Below are positions 1-10,574 of a stretch of DNA of 64,000 nucleotides, one piece after another. This stretch comes from Hyparrhenia diplandra (Eukaryota; Streptophyta; Magnoliopsida; Poales; Poaceae): positions 248,001 through 312,000 of the forward strand of contig JADLZK010012222.1 of NCBI GenBank assembly GCA_015847255.1, read 5' to 3'. A program made the translations under genes and the position numbers. How positions within the stretch are numbered: position 1 is the first letter of the stretch; every line of letters begins with the position of its first letter. The notes under the pieces are model-generated. The model ran no database searches. It was not told the origin of the DNA and worked only from the letters and a program-made list of their open reading frames with translations.

Positions 1-351
1 TTTCATTTTACTTGTTTCATATATGACCTCCTTGAGTAACAAGGACACATTTGGGACACCGAATTTTTTTGTGCAGATCACAAGGACTCAAGCGCAGGAC
101 TTTACTAATAATAAAGAAAATACGACTGTAGTTGGTTGTCAGATCACAGTGAAGAAAATGAGAGTACAGTAATGTCGACTTGAAGAATCACAGATTAAAA
201 AGACAATCAGATGCCCTCGACCAAAGGCATCATTTTGTTGAAACAAGGTTTAGGTAATAAGGAGGGGAAAAGATGAAAGCTTTTGGTGAAATTGACGACT
301 CCATGTACCTTCCTTCCCAGAGTGTAAGAAAAAAAGAAGGAAAAAAAAAAG

Positions 352-413
352 GGCTTTTTTATACACGAAAAAGGCTTTTATATACACAAAAAGGCTTTTT
401 TATACACCAAAAA
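352..413. repeat. Three-copy short tandem repeat
   Basis: Three consecutive copies of a roughly 20-bp unit with the core CTTTTTTATACAC followed by an A-rich run and GG. The surrounding 1-592 stretch is AT-rich and I see no supportable gene in it; the open frame at 273-629 is low-complexity Lys/Phe sequence created by this repeat. Confidence 0.6.
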
Positions 414-592
414 AGATTTCTTGAGAAACCACCTGAACAACAGTCTCGCAGCTTGAAGCACTCGTTTTATGCTTTTGTTACACAAAAGAAGCGGACGGTA
501 ATGGTGAAATATAGAAACCACTGTGAGATGAATCGCGTCGCTGCAAAAGCATCCAGAAACGTGCGAACCCCCAAAAACTCAAAGGGGGCTGG

Positions 593-1179
593 CTATTCTT
601 CCCCCGACCGCCATTTTTTTTTTACATAAAAAACGAGAAACAAATCTGCGAGTGAGGAGCAAGAGCGGCAGCAGGAAAGGGACCCGGCTCTTGGTCCTCC
701 CTCAGGGTGCAAGAAACCAAATGTCCCGAAAACCCTAGAAAAGCAGAAGCTGCATCTGCTGTAAGAAATGGAAGAGGAACGAATGGGGGTTTTCATTAGC
801 GAGGAGGCTAGGGTTTTTACGCATGCAGCATTGCAGATTTGGGACAAGATAAGGCATGAATCGCATAGCATCGTCAAATCAAACAGGGGGCGGAAGGAGG
901 AGGAAGGATTGAATCACTTTCATCACTTACCAGAAGCAAGGAAGAGGACGGGCGAGGCGAGGTCTCCGAAGTCCTCCACACAGACACAGTCCCCGGAAGG
1001 CAATGGCTGAACGCCTGAGCCACTCTGCAAATCTGCCCTCCTCTTAAAATGCGTAGCTCCTCCCTCGAACGGCGGGCGCGGCTCTTGCAGTCCCACTCCA
1101 CCTCGGTCTCTCCTCCGGGCAGCCCATGTTTTAGTTCGACATCTGGACATCTACCTGGGCCGGGCCGGGCTGGGCCCAC
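593..1179 (-). other. GC-richer segment, possible 5' exon of an unidentified minus-strand gene
   Basis: This block is clearly richer in GC than both flanks. On the minus strand, a stretch from about 1140 to 931 ends in a good splice-donor match (CTG followed by GTAAGTG). Overlapping minus-strand frames are open but resemble no family I know. The stretch could be a 5' leader exon whose remaining exons lie outside the window, or chance. There is no protein-level support. Confidence 0.22.
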
Positions 1180-1380
1180 TAGAATTGAATAAACTATCTT
1201 AAATTTGACTAGATTTTTTTAAAATTATGTTGATTTCAAAATATATTATTTTTGAAATAAAATGAATTAAAATTGATAATGCAGTCACGATGCAGGACCA
1301 ACTCGTGCCCATACAAAAGACAACTGACAATATTGACCGTTCTGTCGTGACATACAAAAACATTTGGTATCGTATGGAGT

Positions 1381-1598
1381 TAAGTCGTTTTTTCTTTTGA
1401 ACTTCATGTTTGACAATCCGTCTTATTCAAAATGTTTATGTAAATCATAAAATAAATTAATCAATATTCAAGTATCTTTATTGATAAAATAAGTTGTACC
1501 AAAATAAATTATATTTGTGAAAAAAATTGAATAAGGCGAAGCGTCGAATAAGATGACACGGAATCAAGGTGACAAACTCGAGTGGGGACGAGAGGGAG
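1381..1598. mobile_element. Degenerate mariner/Stowaway-like MITE
   Basis: The halves are imperfect inverted copies of each other: AAGTCGTTTT and CCGTCTTATTC on the left, GAATAAGRCGAAG-like sequence and a terminal GAGGGAGTA on the right. This is the layout of a common grass MITE family ending in GGAGGGAGTA. The left terminal motif is eroded, so the left boundary is approximate. It has no coding capacity. Confidence 0.5.
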
Positions 1599-1710
1599 TA
1601 AACTCTTATATATACATACATTTTCCTAGGCATACTAGTAGTGTTTAATTAGGACATCCATTGACCCTAAAAAATTATGTCCTAATTTCTTCGCTCTTTT
1701 CTTGTCGTAC

Positions 1711-2064
1711 ATTCTTATTTGGCCCAGAAATGAGTTTCGTTTGGTTTCTTGGTCCTTTCGTTAGTTTGGTATAAGATAATGACATTAACTTATATGTGAA
1801 ATTACTGTTTGCTGTTGGCGCCGAATGAAATATTATACCTAATTTTGATATCATTCTTACAAAAAAAAATTGTACCATATTTTTAAAAATTATTGATAGT
1901 AAGGAACCTGAAAGACTACAAAATTTCTCTAGGTTCCTTAATTGTTTCATTTTGTGCCAGGGGCAAAAAATATTAGTTTCACGAGCAACTTAACTTCGTT
2001 ATCTCATTGAAATTACAAAAGGGCCAAGAAACCAAACAAAACTCATTTTTGGGCTAAATAAGCA
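1711..2064. repeat. Fold-back element with long terminal inverted repeats
   Basis: The arm at 1711-1757 (core GAGTTTCGTTTGGTTTCTTG) is the reverse complement, with few mismatches, of 2018-2064. Weaker complementarity continues inward for about 30 bases. The centre has no gene. Size and structure fit a non-autonomous DNA element (MITE), but I could not identify a clean target duplication, so the family is unassigned. Confidence 0.55.
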
Positions 2065-2319
2065 AGTTTAACAATAGGAAATAAGAGATATTTCTTAGGG
2101 CTAAGGAAAATAATTTCCTCTTACTTGTTTTACCTGATCAGAATGGGAGAGGATCAGAGCTCAATCCCATTTTGGTTGAATGAATGAAATGAAAACTCTG
2201 TCCGTAACGTTAGCTTCTGTATCTATTGAGATGTTATTTGTATCCATCATCCAAACGACAGCCTATAGCATTGTATAAATATATATAGTACGTAGCTAGT
2301 ACGGATTAATCAAAAGTAG

Positions 2320-2733
2320 TGTCACAACCCGTCTTTCCAGTCAACGCGATAGGAAGAACGGAAGGTGTGACGTAGCTTGAAATCGAACAACAACCTTGAA
2401 GCGTTGTTGTCGGGGGGGCGCCGGGCGCCATGGCGCTCATGGCTTGGCAGCGCTGCGGCAGCCTTGCGACTGGTGTATGCCAGCCGCGTGTATGGTGCGG
2501 CGGCGGCGGCGGAGGCTGGAAAGCAAGGTAAACCTAATTATTTTTCTTCTTAATCGTCTCACAATAGTTGCCCTCATATTTATATGAGGGGTTTCTGATT
2601 GCTAACGGGCCGGGCCCATTAGTCTTTTCCGACTATCTTTATTTTAATCTAATAATTATAATAATAAAGCTAAATAATAATTAAATATTCAGCTACTCCG
2701 CTTTATCTCGGGCGACTCTCGACCGAGTCGACA
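2320..2733 (-). repeat. 3' LTR of the Ty3/gypsy element
   Basis: A 414-bp LTR that matches 22873-23613 once the SINE there is discounted. It contains a GC-rich CGG-repeat block and a near-palindromic CTCATATTTATATGAG at about 2573-2588, which would serve as the TATA region on the minus strand. Confidence 0.9.
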
Positions 2734-5698
2734 TCTCTCCCCTTTGGAGATTCAATTTCGTCCTCGAGTTGAAAGTCCAGGATAGATTTTTGTTGAATAA
2801 TTCCGCATCTTCCCATGAAGCATCTGCGGCCGGGTTTGTTCTTCCACTTGATGAGTACTTGAAGGCGACCACTGGCGGACTCTTGTTTTGAGCATTAGTT
2901 CAGGTTCGGGGACCGGTGTGCCATTATGAATCGAGGTAACTCCGGAATATCGTAGGTATCGCCCACGGTGTGGTTTGAGCATCTTGACATGAAAGGCATT
3001 GTGTAAATCGGATATTGTTGCCACGGAGCGGGACAAAAGTTTTAGCCAAACATAATCACCCACCTTAAATTCTCTCAATACGTATGTTTAGCATCAAAAT
3101 ATTGTATGTTTAGCATCAAAATATTTGCGGTAATAATCCCGAGACAAGCGCAAGCGAACCTTTGTTTGATTGAGAAAAATATCTCATTTGAGTTAGTAAA
3201 TCATCCACGGTGGTAATGTAGTCTCACCCGGATGATAACCACGAATAGTAGGGGATCACGCCCATACACAAGTTTGAACAGCGTTGTCTTGGTTGTTGCA
3301 TGATATGAAGTATTATAACAATATTCAGCCCAAGGTAACCATCTTACCCAATCCTTTGGTTTGTCACCGGTCAAGCAACGCTTGAGATACATTGTAATAA
3401 TTTTATTGGCGACCTCGGCTGGCCATCCGCTTGAGGATGATAAGCCGATGTTGGTGACAAAATAATGTTGGATAGACGGAAAATTTCTTGCGAGAATTGA
3501 CTCATGAAGATGACATCCCCGTCACTAACCAGCGATCTTGGCAACCCATGTAGTCTAACAATCTACGAGAAAAATTTTTGAGCTTGAAGGGGTTTCCGTA
3601 TATGGATGAGAAAGAGGTATAAAGTGAGCATACTTGGATAGACGGTCAACCACTTTGTTAAGATTACCGATTTAGATCCAACTTTCGGAGGAAGAGCTTC
3701 AATGAAATCCATTGAGATATCCTCCCGGACCTGCTCTGGAATTGGTAAAAGGTGAAGAAGCCCCGGTGAATGAAGGTGTTGGTTTTTGTTGCGTTGGCAA
3801 ACTAAGCAATCATTCACAAAATCTGTGACAATGCGTTTATCATGCTTGACAAAGAAGGTCCGACGGAATCGATGCAAGTGTTTTTCGAATACCGTCATGT
3901 CTTTGAATCATGAATTGCATGGAGAATACTCGAAGATGTTTGGGCGATATAGAAAGCCATACCTTTTTGTTGAACAAGATCAATCCATTGCGAACTTCCC
4001 ATGCGGTGTCCTTACCGTTGATTATAGAATCAATAAGGGCTATAGCTTCATCTTGAATGCAATTTCTCTCGTAGGCGATCAAATAACCCCAACCGAATTT
4101 ACGAAATAGCCATAAGAGCGATTCATCGTGTTCGACGAGATAATGCGTCGGCCACCACATTTGATTTACGGCTTGTACTCCACGGTAAAATCATAACCAA
4201 GTAATTTGCTAACCCATTGATCTTTGTGGAGTTTGTGGACAAGCGATCCAAAATGTACTTAAGGCTGTAATGATTTGATCTTATAATAAATGGGCGGCCC
4301 CAAAGATATGGTCGCCAATGTTTGATTGCTTTGTTACAAGTCCTATGAGTTCTCTTTCATAAGCGGCTAACTTTTGTACTTATCGGGCATACATTTGCTA
4401 AAGTAAGCAATTGGACCATTACCTTGATGTAAAAAGCGGCACCCATACCGTACCGGACGCATCACATTCCACCACAAATGATTTATTAAAGTCCGGAAGT
4501 TGCAGAACCGGTCTTGATGATAAGGTCCTCTTAAGGTGCTCAAAAGACGTTGTTGCCAAGGGTGTCCAACAAAATGAGTCTTTCTTAAGAAGATCAATCA
4601 AGGGGACGTGCAATTGTACCATAATCCATGATAAACTTTACGTAGTAACCCGGCTAATCCCGAAAAAGCCTCGCAATTCATGTAGAGTTGTTGGAAGCGG
4701 CCGGCCGTGGCGGCCTCAATTTTTCGGGTCGACGGCTACTCCAAAGATCCGATATAATATGTCCCAAATAACCCAATTGTGATTGACCAAAGAGGCACTT
4801 AGATTTCTTTAGGAAGATATTATGAGATGCGAGTACCTTGAAAACCTCTTCCACATGGTGGAGATGCTCGAACCGAGGATTTGCTAAATGTCGAGGATAT
4901 CATAAAAAAAAAAACCAAGACAAACTTACGCAAGAACGGTCCCAATATATCATTCATCAAAGCTTGAAAAGTTGAAGGTGCATTGCATAAACCAAACGGC
5001 ATCACCAAAAACTCAAAGTGCCCATGATGTGTCCCGAAAATTTGTTTTTCGATGTCAGGAGGGTGCATGCGTGCATTGGTGATATCAGGCGAAGATCTAA
5101 TTTGGTGAAGAATTTTGCACCTTCGGATCATCCAAGTAATTCAGCAATAACCGGTATTGGAAACTTATCTTTCAAGGTATTAGTATTGAGCTCCGGTAAT
5201 CAACACAAAAACGCCAAGTTTGATCATGTTTCTTGACGAAGGACGGGTGATGAGAATGGCGAAGTGCTATATCGGATGATACCTTGATGAAGCATAATGC
5301 GCACAATTGTCGTTTTGAGTTCATTTTTACGTATCGAGGGTAACGATAGGGGCGGACAACGATCGCCGAGTGGGATCCTTAAGATGAATTCTATGATCAT
5401 AGCGTCGTTGAGGTGGTAAACCGAAGGCTCTCGAAAAGTCTTTGGAACTTGCATAATAGAGGATCCATTGGTATGTCAGGAGAAAATACATGAATACCTG
5501 GGTGAAGGTCCGTCTCCTTAGAGAGGTTGTGCCATATCCCTTCCTCCAAAACTTCATAATAAGTTTATTAAAATTCCGCACAATATTGTCCAAAGAACTC
5601 AACCGATCCACACCCAAAACAACATCATAGCCTCCTAATTTGATTTGAAAAATCTGCTTTGAAGCTTTCGGTGGCAATAGAAAATTCAATATCATCAT
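2734..5698 (-). pseudogene. Degenerate gypsy pol: protease end, RT, RNase H, integrase, chromodomain tail
   Basis: Minus-strand fragments in several frames follow retroelement order. At 5698-5327 lies the protease end and linker (LGGYDVVLGV). At 5454-4820 are RT pieces including FGTHHGHFEFLVMPFGLCNA. The RT/RNase H connection lies at 4622-4367 (FVVECDASG). An integrase zinc-binding and core region spans 4160-3563 (CLVCQRNKN, ISMDFIEALP), and the integrase C-terminal part lies at 3392-3201 (LPWAEYCYNTSYH). The tail at 3078-2752 (HNAFHVKMLKPH, then NGTPVPEPE) matches the region leading into a chromodomain. Many frameshifts and stops make it non-functional. The copia insertion separates it from the first half of the protease. 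Confidence 0.9.
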
Positions 5699-7067
5699 TG
5701 TAGGATCGATGGAAGCCTAGAGGGGGGGTGAATAGGTGACCCCCTTAAAATTTGACTGTTAAAACTTAACCAAACCGTCGGATCACAAGATGCGCTGCAC
5801 CTTTGCCCGCGTAAAAGTAGCGGCTTTCTTACCCGGCGTGAATAAAACCGAGCGAGGGGACAGAGAGATGAATCGAGGGCATGCGGAGTCCAGCGCGGCA
5901 CTGCCGCGTCCACTGCGCTGCTACCGCCGCGTGTCACTTCACGAAGTGACTCGAAGTGGATCTAAGAGCTGTGAACTCGATGCTCGTGGTTCACACTCCT
6001 TCCCGCATACAAATACTTCACAGAGCACTAACCAAATATCACAGAAACTCTGAAGCAAAGTAGATCGGGTCGAAGCCCTTTCTCACAAGACAAATATGCA
6101 ACAAGAGTAAAGGAGACAAGGTAACACAGAGATTTGACCCGTGGTTCACCGCGCCACACAGGCTGGGCTACGTCCACGTTGTTGAGGTTGCCACACAAGG
6201 CTTAGCTTGCCCACCGGCTTGCTTTTTCCCTCGTTCACAAGTCTAGGGAGTTAACCCTAGAGATGTGGGGTAATATATTCTTTGTAGAGTGAGGTTACAA
6301 ACCTCCCAAGGCTGCCACACAAAGGGGCAAGCTCAAGGGCGACGCCTAGCCGTCTAGGAGCAAGCTCCAAGAGTAAAGAACCCTAGGGTTCGGCCAAACG
6401 TGAACCAAATGCTCTTTTGAGTGGGGAAGCAAGTAGATCCGGTCTCCAATCGAAGTTTCTTTGCCTTTTCTCTCAAGAATCCCCTGGTGGGAGGTGAGAG
6501 ATTGAGTGGGAAGCTTGAGCAACTTCAATGGAGGTGAGAGAGAGAGCAAAAGGTGAGTTCCTGGCTTTCTGCTCGAGGTGGAAGATGAAGTGAACCAGGT
6601 GACCGTTGTGGGAGGGGTAGAATAGGTATTTATACCCCACGGACCCAACGGTAGGATTTAAGTGTGGCCTTTGCCGCCGACACGCGGCACTGCCGCACCA
6701 TTGCGCGGCACTGCCGCGCTAGCCTCGACTGTGCGCGAAGGGTGAAACAAGGTGTTTTGCCGGGTGGTGGGGCTTAGAGTTGTGTTTTTGTGTGCGGATT
6801 GGATGTTTAGAGCACTTGGTCCACAGGTACCCGAGAATCCTAGGATCCCTCTTGATAGTACGGCATTTCCTAAACTCAAGATTCAAAATATAAAATAATT
6901 TAAATGCCTTGATTCGGAAACACCACCATTTAGCTCAAATGGTGCCTTTGGACCTGTACATCAACTCCATATTTTAATCCCTGCATGTCATCTTCGTAAA
7001 TCTCATTAGTCCCCTAATTCGGTGGTCATCAACGCCAAAACCCACTTAGAGTTTGATTGCACTTACA
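5699..7067 (-). repeat. 3' LTR of the SIRE-type copia element
   Basis: A 1369-bp LTR bounded by TG and CA. Most of it matches the right LTR closely. Two GC-rich portions (about 5790-5930 and 6675-6755), both containing the GCGGCACTGCCGC motif, differ strongly from the other LTR. Confidence 0.93.
6625..6636 (-). promoter_or_regulatory. TATA box in the copia 3' LTR
   Basis: On the minus strand this reads GGTATAAATACC, a strong plant TATA match. The equivalent site in the 5' LTR is 21347-21358. It supports minus-strand transcription and marks the U3/R area. Confidence 0.65.
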
Positions 7068-7345
7068 ATCTCCCCCTTTTTGGTGATTGATGACAACCAA
7101 ATTAGAGCTTACATAAAATGTAAAGTCAAACTTAGATCTCGAAGATCAAGGATGTAGGAGCCTCCCCTAAATATGTGAGTGAGATTTGAATTCTCAATGT
7201 TGACATAAGAGGTCAATTTTCACATATTTAGGTGTAGCGAGACCTCCCCCTAAATGTGTGGATGAGATTTGAATTCTCAGTTTTGATATGAAAGTCAAGT
7301 CACACATTTAGAAGTGGAGCAAGGCCTCCCCCTACATCCATGATT
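7068..7345 (-). repeat. Polypurine tract followed by 82-bp repeats that each begin with a PPT-like block
   Basis: The main tract is next to the LTR at 7070-7081. Direct repeats of about 82 bp then start at 7161 and 7243, and a partial third at 7325. Each opens with CCTCCCCCTA or a close variant (a polypurine block on the minus strand) and contains GAGATTTGAATTCTCA. A further pyrimidine block lies at 7780-7790. The 7346-7838 stretch otherwise holds only non-coding element DNA with one GCGCGGCACTGCCGCG motif at 7449. Confidence 0.8.
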
Positions 7346-7838
7346 GCTGTGGGGTGCTCAACAAAGTGTCAAAAAAAAATCCGTGATGCATAAGACAGAA
7401 TCAAGTGATCAGAGCACAGAAAGGTTGTGCATCAGACTGATGTGCTTGCGCGGCACTGCCGCGCCGAGTGGTGCGGCGCTTGCGCGCCTATCGGCATAGA
7501 CAGTGCAGAATGAGAACATCAACCACAAAGCATACATGACAAGATATATACTTTAAACATGCGGCGGGATAATTAAAACAGAGTTTAAACATCGAACAAC
7601 CAAATCTGAGGAATAACAAGTCATAGGTGGCATTATTACATAAGATAGAGTTTCTCTCAAACTCACACCTAACAAGCTACTCTCGGAGGATCTAAACTCT
7701 GAAGATCAACCGCTTGCATCATCCTCGAACCAACTCCAAAGCGCCGAAAAGTTTGACCCCTCTCATTTCTTCTAATTTTCTCCCCCTTTGGCATCAAGCA
7801 CCAAAAAGATCATAGAAAAGAGAAGAAAAGAAGCGGAG

Positions 7839-9390
7839 TCACTCCTCACTGGTGTCCTTGCTGCTAGAAGCGGTGTCCTCGGCCTCCTCAGAGATAGTAG
7901 CACTGGCCTGAGCTGAGCGGCGAGTAGAGCGACGAGGAGGAATCTGTTGTGCAATGGAACCAAGCATGTCTGATAGATCCTGGTCTGAGCTGCTAGTGGC
8001 TGAAAGCTCTGGAAGGTCAGTGTACTGAGGTGGTCTAGGGATAGAAGGAGGAACTGGGAGTCCTTGCTTCTCCCTGACACTCTTGAACGCCTGTCTCACC
8101 TCCCTACGCAACTCATAAGTCTGCTGAGATGCATAGGTGCAATGCCCAAAGATAGTCTTGATCCACTTTCTCAACTTGGATCTAGACTTGTTGTGCCTCC
8201 TGGGTCTAGAGCTAGATGGCTCATCTAAGTCCTCTCTACCAGCTGAGGTGCCTCCTGCTGAGGGTCTAGCCCTGCCACTCGTCTTCCCTCCATCCAAGCC
8301 ATGGGTCTTCTCAATGTTGTTGACTGTGTGGAAGCAGTCTTTGGGATAGATATTCTCTGAGACCCTTTCAATCATGAACATGATGTAGGGAGCATATGGT
8401 AGGTTCCTTCTAGCATCATCCAGTGCATTAGCTAGCTGCCTCCAAATGAACTTGCCCACATTGAAGGTCTCATCATTCCTGAAATGAGCAAGCAAGTTCC
8501 TAGCATATCCATTCACATCTGAGGCTGCCCCATCTTTGGGATCAATGGTGCATCTGCAGAGGTTGTTCATCACATAGAAGAAGTCCTTCAACCCCTTCCT
8601 CTTCCCAAGCAACCCCTGATCAGCCCAGCAGTCCTTGATGGCCTTGACATTGATGGGATCAATCTCATGGATATCAGTGTACTCTCTGTGCTCAGCCCCA
8701 AAGCCAAGGATCTGACAGAAAGTGACAAAATCCACTCTATAGTGCCTCCTGTCAGTCATCCAGTGAATGGTATCTGAGGGCCTATCCCAGTAGTAAGTGG
8801 CATGAAACTGACTAAGGATCTCCTCATTCCAATCATGCTTGAAAGACATGATGTTGGTCAGCTCAAACTTCTCACAAGCCTCAATTGCCTCGTTGAAGGC
8901 ATCTTCTTCCTTCTCTGCCATCATCTCAAAGTCGATGTAGTGCACAGTAGTGATCTTGCTCTTCTTTGAGTGAAGAAGGGATTTGTCAAATAGAAGTTTG
9001 AATGGAATGTTGCCCAAAACCTCTCATCAATGCCCTCATGCTGCTCATCTGCATAGACATTCACTGCTCTAGCATCAGCTACTTCCCTCTGCTTATTTGA
9101 GTAGCTCACAACAGGGATAGGGGGATCATTGACTGGTGCTGTCATCTCAAAAACACCCTCTATCTGCAGCATGTAACTGTTGTCAAATACAGATGGGTGA
9201 TCTGGAGTGCCTTGTTCTCCTGCAGGTACAATAGTGTACCCATACCGCCGCCGCTTCTTTGTTCCTCGATGGCCGAAATTTTGCACCACCGCCACCGCTT
9301 TCTGTTCAGGTTCTTCCTTCCTCTGCCCCTTCTGTCAATCACTTTGACCCTCTGCTTCCTCTTGCCATGAGGATCACTTCCAGGGTCCAT
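7839..9390 (-). pseudogene. Third ORF (envelope-position) of the SIRE-type copia element, frameshifted
   Basis: The likely start is the ATG at 9390 (MDPGSDPHGKRKQRV), giving a basic N-terminus. Reading continues in a second frame from about 9290 (HPSVFDNSYMLQIEGVF) and a third from about 9010, where 392 residues stay open to the stop at 7839. Readable blocks include FHATYYWDRPSDTIHWMT and VTFCQILGFGAEHREY, followed by an Arg/Ser-rich basic region and an acidic Ser-rich tail. About 515 residues in total. I see no signal peptide or membrane segment. It lies where SIRE elements carry an envelope-like ORF. The role is unknown, and the proposed envelope function of this ORF class is unproven. Two single-base shifts disable it here, unless they are assembly errors. 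Confidence 0.75.
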
Positions 9391-10574
9391 CTATGCACAA
9401 GATAGGATTTTGGTAAGAAATTGTAAAGGATAGAGTATAAAGTGGTCAAACATATGTAGAAGAAACATTAAGAAGAAGAGATATGATGTTCGAGCAAGTT
9501 GTCGGGGTAAAACTGGGCTACGCAAGACATACGCGCTGCTGAGGAGGCACGGCACTGCTTGCCGTGACATGCACGCGGCACTGCCGCTCCCCCTTGCTCG
9601 AGCATCAAATCCATTCTCGCCAAAATGTTTCCAATGCATCTATTTGACACAATTTGCATTTCTATCACAATTTCATAATCCAAAATAGAGAATGAGCAGA
9701 AATTGTCCATGGATAGATATTTTTAGGTATGAGTCAAAGTGAGAATTTCTTCGATAAATGAATTCGATTACTTTCCCATCTCCATTAGGTTTATGATTTG
9801 AGGGATATTTCTTGATTGAATCGGTTAAGAACCGCCAAGTTCTATTTTGGGGGGACGGCGTGTGCGTGCCCTCCCCTAAATCATACTCATAATCGAAACA
9901 CGAAATCAATGCATTCATCTACCTAGATTACTTCACTAAGACTCATACACTCCTAGAAAGCATGAATCCATGACCAATTTCTACCACGTAACATAGATCG
10001 GGCAAGAACTTCCATGGTTAGGGTTTTGTAGTACCTCGTTGATTGAAGGGAAGAGAAGAGAAGCTGCTCGGGAAAGGGGAGGGAAGAGCCGCCGGGGGAC
10101 GGAGAAGATGGTCGACGGGTGGCGGCAAGACGGAGATCTTCGGGGCGCGCGGCGGCCGGGGGCGGCGGGCGGCGGCGGCGGCACGGCGGCGGCCTTCCTT
10201 CACGCGAGAGAGAGAAAAAGTGCTAGCGGCGTGAGGGAGGAGTCGAGCGGAGGAGAAGGAAAGAAGACAAGGGCGAGCCGGGGTAGAAAAGGAAAGAAGA
10301 AATACTTTTGGCTCGGTCACGGTTCGGACGTAACGGAACTAGAAACCTAGGCGCGGCAGCTGCACCGCAAAGGCGCTTGACTGCGCGAGAGCACGCGGCA
10401 TTGCCGCTCCAACCGTCTCCTGCTTATATCTTGCCACATTTGACTTATTCCTCCTCAAACTTGGTCACAGAGACACCAAAATTCATTGCCGGGGACAGAT
10501 CATCGATCTGAGAACAATGGCATTGAATTTCGGATTATAATTTCAAATCCTTTTGAAACACAATATGTCACCTT
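9391..10574 (-). other. Spacer between pol and the third ORF, with a gene-like GC-rich leader
   Basis: There is no protein here. On the minus strand, 10330-10040 is pyrimidine-rich and then very GC-rich, ending in CAATCAACGAG followed by GTACTACAAAACCCTAACC, which resembles a plant 5' leader with a donor-like site. Immediately before the third ORF, the sequence CTTGTGCATAG precedes its ATG and looks like a splice acceptor. Variants of the GCGGCACTGCCGC motif occur at about 9549, 9573, 10351 and 10393. Confidence 0.5.
10388..10567. repeat. Left copy of the copia spacer duplication flanking the inner LTR
   Basis: This stretch, containing CTTATATCTTGCCACATTTG and TTCGGATTATAATTT, is repeated with few differences at 13776-13962 on the other side of the LTR block. 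Both copies end at ACACAATATGT. The right copy then continues AAGTTTTT, while the left reads CACCTT into the LTR. Confidence 0.85.
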
